Shown piece after piece: positions 42,372-54,022 of a stretch of DNA of 64,000 bases. Within the stretch, counting starts at the first letter, position 1. Every line of letters begins with the position of its first letter. The notes under the pieces were generated by a model. It was not told the DNA's origin. It did not search any database and saw only the letters and a list, made by a program, of their open reading frames with translations. The DNA is taken from assembly GCA_038087015.1 (NCBI GenBank), contig JASBNA010000023.1, forward strand, positions 372,001-436,000, given 5' to 3'. A program made the position numbers and the translations under genes. The stretch is from Cerrena zonata. Lineage: Eukaryota; Basidiomycota; Agaricomycetes; Polyporales; Cerrenaceae.

Positions 42372-42466
42372 GTTGGTTTTTGAATCCCGGTTAATATACC
42401 ATGATGATTTATTGACTTGGGGTAAAACCCTTGAGGATTTTCAGGAGAAAATAACTTAATTCAACA

Positions 42467-42568
42467 CGGGTTTTCTTGACTAAACATAGTCTTTCCCACT
42501 CTAGGTATATATTAGTAAATAGCTATTAAATATATATTCTTATATGTAAAAAAAAAAAAAAAAAAAAA
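42467..42568 (+). repeat. A-tailed 90-bp repeat, copy 1
   Basis: GGGTTTTCTTGACTAAACAT starts a block of about 90 bp that ends ATTCTTATATGT and runs into 20 A residues. It matches 46310-46400 at roughly 95 percent by eye. It lies about 96 bp upstream of the 5S-like sequence. Confidence 0.75.
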
Positions 42569-43989
42569 GGATTTATTTACATCAAGTTCAGGTCAAATGG
42601 ACATAATCAAAATTTTAAATTATATCTTACTGAAGACCCAACAACTTCTATAATTGTTTTTGGAGTTGAAATTACTATGAGACAATAAATTCAAGAATAA
42701 ATGAAATAAGAGCAAATTGCCAAACTCATACTTGAATAATTACTCGATTTCTTTGTAATTTTTCCACAGTTTTCTGTAAGAAATGCAAAAAAAGTGAAAA
42801 ATGCTCTTTTTATTTGCATCCATTGGTCTATGGCAGGCCCTTTCCTAATTTTCTTATAATTTTCCATAGAGCAATGAATGCCCGTAACTCAATGGGCTTA
42901 CCAGCCTTCATTGTTAAGCGAGCTATATTTCCATAAATGGAAACCGGAAAAGGGTCTATAATAAACGAGTAGACGAAAGCCAGAATTGGAAATAAACAAT
43001 CTTACAATCGAAAACAGACAGCGAAAGAACTGGATTACGTGGAATAAAGTTTCTGGTTGTATATCTAGAATAATATACTTATACTCTATATGATATACAT
43101 CGATGCACCCGTGCACCCACACAATAAACCCGGATTCGGCTTGAACAAACCAGCGAATACCGAAACACTCCATACTCGTGTAAGAAGAGAGACATGGAGA
43201 GGCATGGGGACGTATACCAATGACTCATCTGAAACAAGGTACCATGATTGGTTGCAATCAGCATGCCTACTGGTAAGACATTAACCTTAGTAGACCCGTT
43301 TATCGGACTCCAGTTCGGAATTTGATATCGAAATAAAATCGTCATTTCCATAGATTGATTAGATAGACAAAGGACTAAAGGATACTCGTGTAAACAATAA
43401 CACTCCTATCTATGGATTGACCCAGCATCAGTCATCTCATCTCCTATATTCACGGACGTAATACAGTTTCGGCTGCCAGTGCATGCACCTTTTGATCTTC
43501 GACCAAACCACTCACTACACTATACGCCACTCACTACACTATACGCCATACACCACACCCTACGCCATACCCTATACCCTGTAGACAGTAACAGTAGATG
43601 TAGACAATGAAGAGTACCAATTATCCGAAAACGAAAAAGCTCACTAAAAACCAAATGAAAAAATCCTGACAAAAAATTGAAGAGCACCGAAAAAAACGAA
43701 GGAAAAAAAAAAAAAATTCACCGGTTTTCAGCTCGGTATCGTTTTCAATTTTTTTTTGAAATTATCACCAACTTCTTTTCTTTCATTTCAAGCTTGGATT
43801 CTTTACTTTAAGTTTGAACTGGTAGCTTTGGCAATTCCGTAGGCAGGATATAGGGTATCAAGAACGACGATTTTTGTTTTTAGGTGAATTTATTCCAATA
43901 GCAATTTTGCAAACCCCAACTTTTGAATTTTTCATTCATTTTTTTAGTTACTTCCCCAATCTAAATATTATTGAACAAGTCTATTCCTC
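42569..43989. other. 1.4-kb intergenic region before the mitoferrin gene
   Basis: A 19-bp unit CACTCACTACACTATACGC is present twice in tandem at 43509-43546, with CCATACACC-type shorter relatives after it. An A run lies near 43705. I see no gene; the short frames have no coding character. Confidence 0.5.
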
Positions 43990-45093
43990 ATGATGAAGCA
44001 ACAACAACAACAGCAACAGCAACAACAGCAGCCACCTCCCGGTGGGATGATTAGCCCAGGACTCCATACTTCTAGTAATGTTCCAATTATTCCTGGGAGT
44101 GATGCTATTGAAATTGACTATGAAGCATTACCAGATGATGCTTCATTAGCAGCACATCTTTCAGCAGGAGCATTTGCTGGGATAATGGAACACACTGTGA
44201 TGTTCCCCATCGACTCTATTAAAACCAGAATGCAAATGTTTACTGGAAATAGTGGAGTAACAAGTTCAGCATCGGCCAATGCCTTAAGTAAATCGGTTAT
44301 TTCATCAATTTCGAAGATTTCTTCTAGTGAAGGAGCCTATGCTTTATGGAGAGGAGTCAGTTCAGTTGTGTTAGGAGCAGGACCTGCTCATGCAGTTTAT
44401 TTTTCAGTTTTTGAAGCCACCAAAACTTTTTTGGTTAATAAATTAACTAATTCTAAAACTAATAAAATAGTTACCGATGAAAATCATCCATTGATTGCTA
44501 GTGGTGCAGGGATTGCTGGTACCACTGCATCCGATGCTTTGATGACTCCATTTGATGTAATTAAACAAAGAATGCAAGCTACTTCTTATTCCCAATTTCA
44601 TAATTCACAAGGATCAAAAATAAATTTGAAAAATTCAAATTCAGTCAAATTATTATCAACCGCTGCGAATATTTATAAAAAAGAAGGATTGGCTGCTTTT
44701 TATATATCTTATCCAACCACTTTATTCACCAATATTCCTTTTGCTGCTCTTAATTTTGGATTTTATGAATATTTCAGTTCAATTCTAAATCCAAATAATA
44801 TTTATAATCCTTACTTACATTGTATCTCTGGTGGGATTGCGGGTGGGATCGCTGCTGCTTTAACTAATCCTTTTGATTGTATTAAAACAGCTTTACAAAC
44901 TAGAGGTATTTCAAACATTGAATCAATTAGAAATATTAATGGTTTTACTTCGGCCGCTAAAGTCATATATTCCCAAGGTGGTCTTAGTGGCTTTCTTAGA
45001 GGGGTTAAACCAAGAATCATCTTTAATGTCCCTTCAACCGCCCTCTCTTGGACTGCTTATGAAATGGCTAAAGAAGTTTTATTGAAAAACTAG
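43990..45093 (+). CDS. MRS4: mitoferrin, mitochondrial iron carrier
   Basis: Three mitochondrial carrier repeats are visible, each with the PX(D/E)XX(K/R) motif: FPIDSIKTRMQ, TPFDVIKQRMQ and NPFDCIKTALQ. The order and surrounding residues (AGAFAGIMEHTVMFP, GAGPAHAVYFSVFE, NIPFAALNFGFYEY, KPRIIFNVPSTALSW) are those of Mrs3/Mrs4 mitoferrins, which import Fe(II) for Fe-S cluster and haem synthesis. The N-terminus has about 11 Gln followed by Pro-Pro-Pro, an extension not usual for the family. A second ATG follows at once. The frame is intact. It lies 1.6 kb from a ferric reductase gene, with RPR1 between. Confidence 0.88.
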   Translation: MMKQQQQQQQQQQQPPPGGMISPGLHTSSNVPIIPGSDAIEIDYEALPDDASLAAHLSAGAFAGIMEHTVMFPIDSIKTRMQMFTGNSGVTSSASANALSKSVISSISKISSSEGAYALWRGVSSVVLGAGPAHAVYFSVFEATKTFLVNKLTNSKTNKIVTDENHPLIASGAGIAGTTASDALMTPFDVIKQRMQATSYSQFHNSQGSKINLKNSNSVKLLSTAANIYKKEGLAAFYISYPTTLFTNIPFAALNFGFYEYFSSILNPNNIYNPYLHCISGGIAGGIAAALTNPFDCIKTALQTRGISNIESIRNINGFTSAAKVIYSQGGLSGFLRGVKPRIIFNVPSTALSWTAYEMAKEVLLKN

Positions 45094-45767
45094 TCTCCCT
45101 TTAATGAATAACGTTGCATTTGCATCATTTCTCCGTTTAGAATCGCATATTTCCCTTTCTTTCCTTTCCTTTCCTTCCTATTCCTTCCCAGTTTCGATTC
45201 CCCCAATGTAAATTTCCCTTGTATATATGAGTTTTTGCCCCTTTCCTTTAATTATTGATTATTACTCTTCTCTTAATGATCGAATTCCAATTTACAAAAA
45301 AAATTTATAACTTTTTCTTCTTTATAACGTTTCCTTTTATTACTACTTCTATATAATCAACATCCTAATGCCGTACCTAGACTACTTGTAGAAAAAAAAT
45401 ATCTATATGATTGAATAGAAATATTACTGGTACGAATAAATCAGTACCCAATTATCCCAGTTGGTTGTTTTGATAATTTTTGAGCAACAAATGAATAGAT
45501 AACACAACTACCTAAAAAGCCCAATAAATTGAAGAACGCTTTACGCGAATACAATCTTTCTTCCTCTTCAGTCCGGAAAGACGCAAAGATCCTTCTTATA
45601 CTGGCTATAATCATCTTGGGCTTATAATCATATCTGGGGAAAAGAAGTAACGTATTTATTTATTTGATTTAAGTTTTTTTTCCTCCTCTTCGCAGTGCCC
45701 GACCCCAGACTCGAACAAGACATACAAAAGAAAAACAAATCCATTACAAAAACCCATTGAACAAAGG
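45094..45767. other. intergenic between the mitoferrin gene and RPR1
   Basis: The sequence is T- and C-rich after the mitoferrin stop (CCTTTCCTTTCCTTCC repeats near 45160) and AT-rich beyond. The plus-strand A run at 45768-45774 marks the terminator of the minus-strand RNA. No further gene is seen. Confidence 0.45.
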
Positions 45768-45779
45768 AAAAAAAGACAT

Positions 45780-46103
45780 AAAACCTTACTAGCAACGATG
45801 ATCGGTATCGGGTGCTTAAGAAGATCTTAAGTTCGCATATTGCACTCAATAGCCCGTTCCCAATGAACGGGCCAATCATTCGCAATGCCTCCCATACAGA
45901 AGGAATCTGTTGATTTTCTGATGGCATTGCCCAGCGTGTCACTTATCACGCTCAGGAAACTCTCAGGAGTAGTTAGTCGGTTCACTTCACTATTTCAGAA
46001 GCTCAGAATGAAGAGTATCACCGAATTTCCCACCCGTATTGGTGTTCAATCACATGATCGAACCGTTTGTGGACGGGTAAATACGAAACGTTGCCAGTAA
46101 AGT
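45780..46103 (-). ncRNA. RPR1: RNase P RNA
   Basis: On the minus strand GGTGGGAAATTCGGTGATAC (46015-46034) matches conserved region I of yeast RNase P RNA as I recall it. A 12-bp helix P1 closes the molecule: TTACTGGCAACG near 46100 pairs with CGTTGCTAGTAA near 45790, with one G-U. P2 (CGTAT/ATACCG with a bulge), a stem resembling P3 (ACCCGT/ACGGGT) and pairing of TCGG-TG with CACCCGA (P4-like) are also present. Seven T follow at 45768-45774. GGTTCCGAAC just upstream resembles a B box, as in yeast RPR1 leaders. RNase MRP RNA is the alternative; its CR-I differs. The RNA matures tRNA 5' ends in the nucleus. Confidence 0.72.
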
Positions 46104-46309
46104 TCGGAACCGTACGCGAGTGAGCCATCACTCACTGGTTCTAGTTTGGCTGCAATTTTTCTGCTGCTATGACAAGGATACTTTGATTGAAAATAAAAAT
46201 AATCATATATGGGGAAATCTTTAACCATTCAAATATATAAAAATATACGTGAAAAAAAAAAACCATTCAACATCATCCATCTAATTTCAATATCCTCTAA
46301 TTTCAATAT

Positions 46310-46400
46310 GGGTTTTCTTGACTAAAATATAGTCTTTCCCAATCTAGGTATATATTAGTAAATAGTTATTAAATATATATTCTTATATGTCAAAAAAAAA
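46310..46400 (+). repeat. A-tailed 90-bp repeat, copy 2
   Basis: The same block as 42467-42568 (GGGTTTTCTTGACTAAAATA...CTTATATGT), followed by nine or so A. It lies about 200 bp upstream of the mature RPR1 5' end. Confidence 0.75.
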
Positions 46401-46690
46401 ATCTTTAATATTCGTTTATTAGTGATGTTTTTGTTACCATGACTCAAACGGAGGTAGACTGAAAATACAGAGCAAGGCTGCATGTTTAATATGGTCAAAA
46501 TTTCTGATTGAGTTGAACAAATATATACTACTTAATCTTGGTGAATTACAAAATGCTGACTCGTCCTTATGATGGCCAGTGCTTATTTAAGCAGTGCCCT
46601 TATTTTATATACGCTTGCAGTGAGTTTAAACTACGATTGAGTTATTTTGACTAGAGACTTATATTATACAATTATAAACTTATAAATGCG

Positions 46691-48844
46691 TTAACCCCAA
46701 ACTTGGAGCTGTTCAAAGAATTCAACTCTATAAGGAGACTTGTCTAAATTATTAACAACGTAGTATCTAATATCATCTACCATTATTGGATGACCACAAG
46801 TGGTGAAAGCAAGTGTTCCATCTGAAGAAGAGATTTCCTTTTCCACGTAATCTTCCATAGAAGGTCTTCCTTCTAAGAAAGTAATATGACTAAGCTCATT
46901 TTTAATTGTTGAAATAACTGAGCTGTCAAAGGAGTTGGTTTCATCTCCAGATAAATCTTTTATATCTTTTTTAGGTTCCTCTTCTTCTGTAGTATTTTCA
47001 TTTCCAACCAAACATTTTTCTAGTTGTTCTAATTCACTTAATGAATCTGGTCTAGTTACATAAATGGTTGTTTCAATATTAGTATTTTTCAAATATTTCA
47101 ATTCTTGATAAAACCAAGAAATCGATTTCCATTCTCTTATAACCCAAATCAATTTTAATCTTTGATCCCGATTTCTTTGAGCTAAATCAAGACATTCTGA
47201 ATAAATACCCGGTATACCATTACCACCAGCAATGAAATTAACATTTTTATATTGACGAGCACCAGATGGTTCACCATAAGGCCCTTCAACTGCCACTCTC
47301 ATTTTACAAATTTGACCGGGTGATTTAACTAATTTTTGATAAACTGAATGAGTGGCACCACCTTTTATTTTAATATAGAGAGTGATATAATTATTACTTT
47401 CATTTGAAGTAGTGAAAGTGAAAGGGTGAGATTGCCAGAAACATGTTGGATGAATAAAGTGAATGAAAGCATGTCCACCAGGGATTGATTTCCAATATTT
47501 TGGCTTTGGAACAGTAATTTTAAGTGTTTCTCCAGCTAATAATTCAAGGGTTGCATTTGGAATTCCAAAACTAATTAATCTTCCAATTCTAACTGCTCTA
47601 TCAAAAGCCCATATTGCTGCACATGCCCAATAGAAATGAGAATAACCAGTTTTATCAGTGTGGTACCAACCACCAACAATGAAAAGACAAGCAAGGGTAA
47701 TATGAATTAATAAGAAAATTTCATACATTCTTCTTCTGAAAAACATCATACCTTGTAATAAGATAAATCCACCAGCAACACCGGCAACAGTACCCCAAAT
47801 CATAAAAGGTTTTTTCATTCTTTTATCATATTTTAAAGCGATTTTGTCTTGAACACTAAAAGTGATTGCATGAGCAATAACTAATAATATAACTATTCTT
47901 GAAACCCATCTATGATAAGTTATAAAAGTAGCAAAATTCCATCTAGTAACCCATTGTAAGAAGTTATTTCTACCAGCAAATAAAATTAATAAAGGAACAA
48001 TGAAGTTAACAGTAATACCAGTTCTATCACCAATTAATCTAGCCAATTCACCGGTTTTATTAGTAAATTGAGGATTTCCAGGAACACTTTTAATTTGAGA
48101 ACCAGAAGCTAATATAACCAACGCCAAAAAAATTGAACAGATGATAGTTTCGAATCTAGTTGGAATTAAAAAACTGAAAAAGGAAAGTTTGGTAACATGT
48201 TCATTGGTTTTCTTACGGTTTTTAAGAGCACTTAAAGTTACCCATTTTCTATAAAGATTGGATTTTGGACCAACGAATTTGTTAGTTAAACTTGGGAATA
48301 ATCTCATGGTCCAATTACAAATTGCAGCAATTAAAATTACCAAAGCCCAATAAGACAATAACCCAGCACCATAATAAAAAGAATAGTTGTAGTTAAATAA
48401 GTACATTCCAAGACCGTTTCTATAAGTGTGGAAAGTTTTCATATCAAAAGAGATTGGGAAGTCAATTAATTCGGTTGAATTAAAATTTTCAATTTTAGAA
48501 ACGTCTTTTCTTTTAGGTAATAATCTAGTATAATTTTGCCAGAATTCGTGTTCTGACATTTTGAAGCCTGCTTCTTCACATGTTGATATGAAATGGTTGG
48601 CATATTCCTTACCATAACCTTGGACGTAGCAAGGAGCAAAAGAACCAAACCCGGCTTCCAGGTTGCACATACAATCCATATCTACTTTTTTCAATTTCGG
48701 ACCAGCATCACAAACAAGAGCTTGTTGTAAAAGCAAATTAAGACATACTTTATCAGCAACATCAGTTTCGGAATATAATTTCGGAGGTTTAGCCCAGACG
48801 TTTGAAACCAAACTTATGAAAACGAAAAACTTCAAAAAGAACAT
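46691..48844 (-). CDS. ferric/cupric reductase, plasma membrane
   Basis: The 717-aa protein has a signal peptide (MFFLKFFVFISLVSNVWA) and a Cys-rich extracellular part (CLNLLLQQALVCD, CMCNLEAGFGSFAPC). Several membrane helices carry haem-binding His pairs (HRWVSRIVILLVIAHAI, IHITLACLFIVGGWYH). The FAD motif HPFTF and NAD(P)H motif AGGNGIPG follow. This is the FRE family that reduces Fe(III) and Cu(II) at the cell surface before uptake. A Glu-rich insertion occurs in the NADPH domain (NTTEEEEPKKD). The frame is intact. It lies next to the mitoferrin gene, suggesting shared iron control, but no motif was confirmed. Confidence 0.88.
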   Translation of the reverse strand: MFFLKFFVFISLVSNVWAKPPKLYSETDVADKVCLNLLLQQALVCDAGPKLKKVDMDCMCNLEAGFGSFAPCYVQGYGKEYANHFISTCEEAGFKMSEHEFWQNYTRLLPKRKDVSKIENFNSTELIDFPISFDMKTFHTYRNGLGMYLFNYNYSFYYGAGLLSYWALVILIAAICNWTMRLFPSLTNKFVGPKSNLYRKWVTLSALKNRKKTNEHVTKLSFFSFLIPTRFETIICSIFLALVILASGSQIKSVPGNPQFTNKTGELARLIGDRTGITVNFIVPLLILFAGRNNFLQWVTRWNFATFITYHRWVSRIVILLVIAHAITFSVQDKIALKYDKRMKKPFMIWGTVAGVAGGFILLQGMMFFRRRMYEIFLLIHITLACLFIVGGWYHTDKTGYSHFYWACAAIWAFDRAVRIGRLISFGIPNATLELLAGETLKITVPKPKYWKSIPGGHAFIHFIHPTCFWQSHPFTFTTSNESNNYITLYIKIKGGATHSVYQKLVKSPGQICKMRVAVEGPYGEPSGARQYKNVNFIAGGNGIPGIYSECLDLAQRNRDQRLKLIWVIREWKSISWFYQELKYLKNTNIETTIYVTRPDSLSELEQLEKCLVGNENTTEEEEPKKDIKDLSGDETNSFDSSVISTIKNELSHITFLEGRPSMEDYVEKEISSSDGTLAFTTCGHPIMVDDIRYYVVNNLDKSPYRVEFFEQLQVWG

Positions 48845-51040
48845 TTTAAACCTCTGTCCAATGAATAAAAAAAGAAAAGGAAAGGAAAAGGTAGAACAAC
48901 ATTGTTGAAACTAAATCATATTTATATGAAAATCTTTTTAGTTTGAAAAAAGGTTTTCGTAGAAGGACAAGAAATAACAGAAGGGCCAATATAGATCAAG
49001 TTAATTGGAATATTGAATACAAAGAGAAGGTAATTAGTCTTTGGGTGCCGAAAGAAAATTTTTTTTTTTTTTTCTTTTGGCAGTTACCTATTAGAGATGT
49101 TAATAAAAATTATCAGATTAATCAGTGAGAGAAATACATTGTACAAAGTTAATCAATGCTACTGTTTCAAAGATGCCGTATATAGGAGTTATTTTACGAA
49201 AGGGCAAACCAACCTAATTCTGGAAACAAACAATTGAAATACGTCCAGATTTTTTTTTACGACAACCTTGGAAGATGGAAATTTATCTTGGATTCAAGAC
49301 CTGAATAGCAGCAGAGCTAATGGGAAGCCTCTGACAGATGTCAAATATCAGAGGCTTTGACAGCCCTTTGACAGTCTGACAGGAACGTTTTGACTAAAAT
49401 GGTTAATTCTTGCCTTAGTATTTTGAACCAGGAGGTTGGAAATTTCTTGGTTCTTTGTAAATACAGTTTATATCCCACGGCAAATCATTGGATGTAACCG
49501 AAATCACCTTCGATACTACAAAACCCCTTTGGCAACAGCCTATGTGGCCAATCCCGGTGCCAGAATTCTTCATCTGCTAATTCAATATTGCAAGCTTTGT
49601 AAGGACGGTCTTTTTCACTCTCGGACTTGTTTCGGGATATGAGCTCGTCACCTTGTTTTCTCCAGAACAAGGTATATAGCTGGACTTTCCCAACAACAGT
49701 GTCGTGGGCATTTCCAGTTACATCTGTCGCTGTCCGGCAGTCGATCTGTCCGACAGTCTCCACCGCTAATATTTCGGCTGATGCATACTGATGGATTCGA
49801 TAACTGTTTGACATAATTTTTTAGGTGATGCACGGGTGCACGCAGTTCCGGGAAAGAAACCCGGTGTTTTTGCAACATTTTCGGAGAGGAAAAGCAGCCA
49901 ATCAAATTTCGAGTTTACTTGAGGTGTCGGTGTCTGGGTGTATTGTTGGTGTCTGGGTGTATTTTTTCTGAAGTCGTTATCCAGTGACTTGTCAGAAACT
50001 TGATAGGAAGTAGGAACTTGCTAGGAACATGTTGGGGAGTAAGGGAGTCCGGGGGTTGGGCTGTCTAAGACAGCATACCGGGTCAGATCTTGTACCTGAC
50101 ATGTTGATTAGATCACCTCATCTACAAAGAAACCGCCATTATTCCTGAGACTGTTTGATGTAATGAAGATGAGGTAAACCAAATACAGATGTACGGAGAA
50201 GTTGATTTGAACTTTTTTCAAATCACACGAATTGATTTTTGCAAGTGACCATCGCATATGACTAGCAAACAATCGAGGTGAAATTGAAAGGGATCAGCTT
50301 AATCTTGCGTTTATTTGCTTTCGCATTTGCTAGAACAGAAGATTACAAGTTGGTTAGGGTAGTACATTGGTTTTGCTCTGAACAATAAGGGGAGTGTAGT
50401 AGTTATTTTCTCGATGAATTGCTTGCAGCTTGTGCTGATTTACACTGCAGTTGTTGCAGGCCCATTTGGTCCAGCTCAGCCAACTTTATTTGTCAAGTTG
50501 TGAATTGTCAAGCAGTAATTCTTGCCATTGCCCATTGCCCCGATGTTAGCGTGCACTCAATTCCATGCATAGATGCTGTTATGTGTCATGATGTTTGTCA
50601 TTTGTCATGGGTTTGTTATCTTTCTTACTTGTCATGATGGTTATGGTTGTTGCCTTACAGTTCACTAGAGCATGCTCCTTACTAAAACCCCATAATCATG
50701 TTGCACTACGGCAGAAGTCTTCGAAATAGGAAACAATCAAATCAAAAATAGGCTTAAAATTATATATATCGGTTTGTGTTGATGGAATTCCTTGCCTCTT
50801 GTCGGCCAGTATGGAACTCCATTCTTTCAACTCCGTTCTAGTCCTCAGCACTTTTTTTTTTCCCTAAGCTTCCACCAACACCAGTACAGAGTCCAGCAAA
50901 GCCAGCACTAAACCTCGTCTCATCTACAACGACAAGGTCTGGTATTACAAAACCGTCGATCCTCCGTAGCACAGCTTGTAAATAGTGAAATAGAGACTGA
51001 CAGAGAACAAAGTGAAAAAGAAAATAATAATAATAATAAT

Positions 51041-51079
<39 letters not shown>

Positions 51080-51733
51080 AAATCCACCTTTGAATCAGGT
51101 TTTCATACATATATATGTACGATTTCTCGAAGTAAAAGCTCTAATGTCTTTTCCTTTTTCTCCTTCGTTCTTGATAGTTCTTTCTGTTTCTTTAGGGGTT
51201 CCCATAGTCATTTCATAGAGAGTTTAGCGTCAACCAAGTGTTTTTCCAGCCAAACCTCCCCGAAAAACTTTGTGCTTTGTTCAATTAACTATTGGGTAAC
51301 ATTTCGAAGCACTTCTACAAACTTCTGCCCGTGAACTGCTGATTTCTGCTGAGTTCTGCTGATTTCTTTTAGTGATTCTTCGTTGTTGGTTGGATTTTTT
51401 TGCTCTTCTTTTCTATTCTTTTCTTTTTTTTGCCTTTTTTTTTTTTGTTTTGTTAGCAGAATTTGACTTTTTTGCGATCATTTAATGTGGCAGCACTAAT
51501 TTTTCGCGTCCAAAATATTTAAGTATAGCATCCCGCATAAGCACCGTTTTGTTGTTAGGGTTGCATTGTCGAGTTGTTTAGGTATCTTCGATCGAAAAGT
51601 ATAAAGATAGCTTCCGTTGCGTTATTTGAGTTTTGGAAGCGAGAAACCCCCAGAGAATTGAGTTAGAAAGAAACGTTTTTGTCCAGAAATAGGATATATA
51701 TGGATATTGTTCATAATAGTGTTGGTTTTCTAA
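48845..51733. other. 2.9-kb intergenic region, divergent promoters
   Basis: The region separates the ferric reductase from a kinase. It holds a hairpin AAGCCTCTGA/TCAGAGGCTT near 49325-49357 and two copies of GTGTCTGGGTGT (49930, 49949). Homopolymers at 49060 and 51050-51077 (about 27 A) are also present. I cannot identify a gene; the short frames here have no coding character. A structured non-coding RNA is possible. Confidence 0.45.
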
Positions 51734-52943
51734 ATGAAACTATACCAGGGAACTAATGATGACATACAGAACGACTTGAATACTTCTGATTGGGGTCAAT
51801 TTAGGTCGATATTACCTCTGGATAAACTGAGACTATTGAATTTTTATATTGTGGAAGAGGTTTATAATATTTTATTTAAGAATTTTTTGGCTGCTTTTGA
51901 TCCAAATATTGATAGTGAGTTCGATATCACGGCCAGTTCTCTATATGGTTCTCCGGTTCGAGAACTAGGGAAAGGAAGTTTTGGTAAAGTTTTCCTTTGG
52001 GAAAAATTCAATTCAAAAGATCCGAAAAACAATAAATTTTTTGCAGTTAAAAGTATCAAGATTAACAATAAGAAATTTTTTTTGAAAAATGAATGTAAAC
52101 GAGTTTTCAGAGAATTTTTGATTTGTTACAATTTACAAAATGATTCAATTGTTAAGGTTTATGACTTATTAGTGGGTCCTTATCATGACGAATTCTTACT
52201 TATTCAAGAATATATCCCGGGTATTTCTCTAAAAGAGGCAATCCCGGTGGAAAAGTTGTTTTATCTACCAAAATTTTGTGATTATATCTTTAAACAAATT
52301 GTTATTTTGGTGAAATTCTTACATGATCATGATATTGGCCATAATGATTTAAAACCGGCTAATATCATTTTGAATTTACAAAATTTTTCAATAAAATTAG
52401 GTTGATTTTGGTCTTTCAAGATTCTTAAGTGAATTCTTAGATAATGATTTAGAATCAAGCTTATTGAAATCAGGTACTTCCCGTTATTTACCTCCAGAAC
52501 TGAATTATCCAAGTTTGAATTATTATAGAAACGATTTAAGCATTAAAAGAATTATAAAATCAAAGGATACCTGGTGCTTAGGCTTAATCTACTATAATAT
52601 GATTTCAAAAGGTAATAGCTTGTGGGAAATTTCCCATCCTTCCGATATAAAATTTAACGATTATAAAGAACGCAACTTCATTCCTAAATTTCATTCAATT
52701 ATCGACTACCTTAATAACTTGGCTAATTCGGATTTGGACGAAACAGTAAATGCTTCTAGAAGAATCATGTTTTATGGTATGTTACATCTACATAATAATA
52801 AAAGAGTCCCAATTGAATATATCTTGGATAGTTACTGGTTTCAAAAAATCCCTAACCAGCTCTTCTTGAATGAAAAAGATTTTCAAATATGTGATGACTT
52901 ATCTAAACTGTTTGAATTTGATGATCATAACGATAGTTCATAG
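51734..52943 (+). pseudogene. Ser/Thr protein kinase of unclear subfamily, one frameshift
   Basis: The first frame (51734-52405) contains the Gly loop (GKGSFGKV), FAVKSI, and the catalytic loop HNDLKPANI, where the usual HRD Arg is Asn. It stops just before DFG. The second frame carries VDFGLSRFLSEFL, GTSRYLPPEL and the C-lobe (DTWCLGLIYYNMISKGN) to a stop at 52943. Deleting one G from GG at 52400-52401 joins them into a protein of about 403 aa. The N-terminal 75 residues are not a known domain. I do not recognise the subfamily; it could be a fast-evolving kinase. It may be intact in the organism. Confidence 0.65.
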
Positions 52944-54022
52944 TTTGTTTTTCTAGTTTGTTTTTCTATTTTGTTTTTTTATCGCTTTCTGCTTTTTACT
53001 TGCATCCTTATGGCCGTTCTCATGATTGTATTTTCGTTCTTATAGATTTCTGCCCTTTTTTTTTTTTGTCCTTTAAGGCTTATATAATTCCTAATAAATT
53101 TATGACTTTCCTAGTTACTATTGTTCTCTATAGGGCATTTCTGTCAACGCATGCACGGCTAATGTCTACTTCACAGCTGCTAAAATTCTGTGATCGTAAG
53201 GAAAAAAAGCGTCTCTTTTACCTGATCTTACCTGATGTTCCCTGTAGATCGCTTTTGACAGCATCTACAAAAGGTTGGATTTACGCTACGTCCCATTAGC
53301 TCCAAGATGGAGTCTGCTCCTCACAGTAAAGCTGTGCTAGAATCAGCAACTGGCTCCACGGAAATCCTTCTTCTCTTCCGACAAGTTACATCACTCATCA
53401 CACGTCCTGTAATATGTTTAGAAATTTGCTGAACAAACGTAAATGGAATTCCATGCTATCGTTTAATCAGAACATTGTCTCATTTTTGAAACATTTACCT
53501 GCTAGCGTTTAAATTCAAAGATTTGACCGGTCGTATCATGTACCTCTGCTTATTGAGAAAAGTATACCCTTGAGTTCTAGTCCCTTCGTATTCTAACCGT
53601 AGTCCCTCCGTATTACTAGCCGGTACCTAAAACAAAGCCGAGTCAAACGCCTGTGTTTTCTACAAGCAAGCCACTCACGTAAATGTGCTATTGATCTTCA
53701 AAAAGGTATTCCCTATCCTTAAAACTACATCCACATTATCAAACAAGAATCCACCGACAGTGCAAAAGCTTTAAATTGCAGGCCATTATCTATACCAAAT
53801 TGCAAAGATTCGTTTAATAAAATGTGAAAGTTCACAAAGCTCATACTGTCTTATCATTGACTTTTTAGCTACCCCAATTTTTTTTTTTAATCGATAGAAA
53901 ACGAAAAGAAGCAAATAATTATTTCCACAATGGTTGCAGGTAATGTCTTCCTTTTATATACCATATCTTACCGTGTTACAATCAAGTCTATTTATAGAAA
54001 GCTTCTGTCTTTTTCTTTTTCA
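52944..54022. other. intergenic region, no gene recognised
   Basis: Mostly AT-rich sequence with T runs. A short stem (CTCCAAGATGGAG) and CACAGTAAAGCTGTG occur near 53300-53335, which might belong to a structured RNA, but no snoRNA box set could be fixed. The frame 52958-53299 has no ATG at its start and no coding character. Confidence 0.4.

Noticed and set aside
45670..45725. tRNA-like T-arm sequence GTTCGAGTCTGGGG on the minus strand
   Set aside because: The stem does not pair and no anticodon arm or acceptor stem is present.
49485..49905. Overlapping frames of 70-110 codons on both strands
   Set aside because: They have no domain, no good start context and overlap in antisense.
53300..53400. 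Possible H/ACA snoRNA from short stems and an ACA
   Set aside because: The H box and ACA spacing do not fit a two-hairpin model convincingly.
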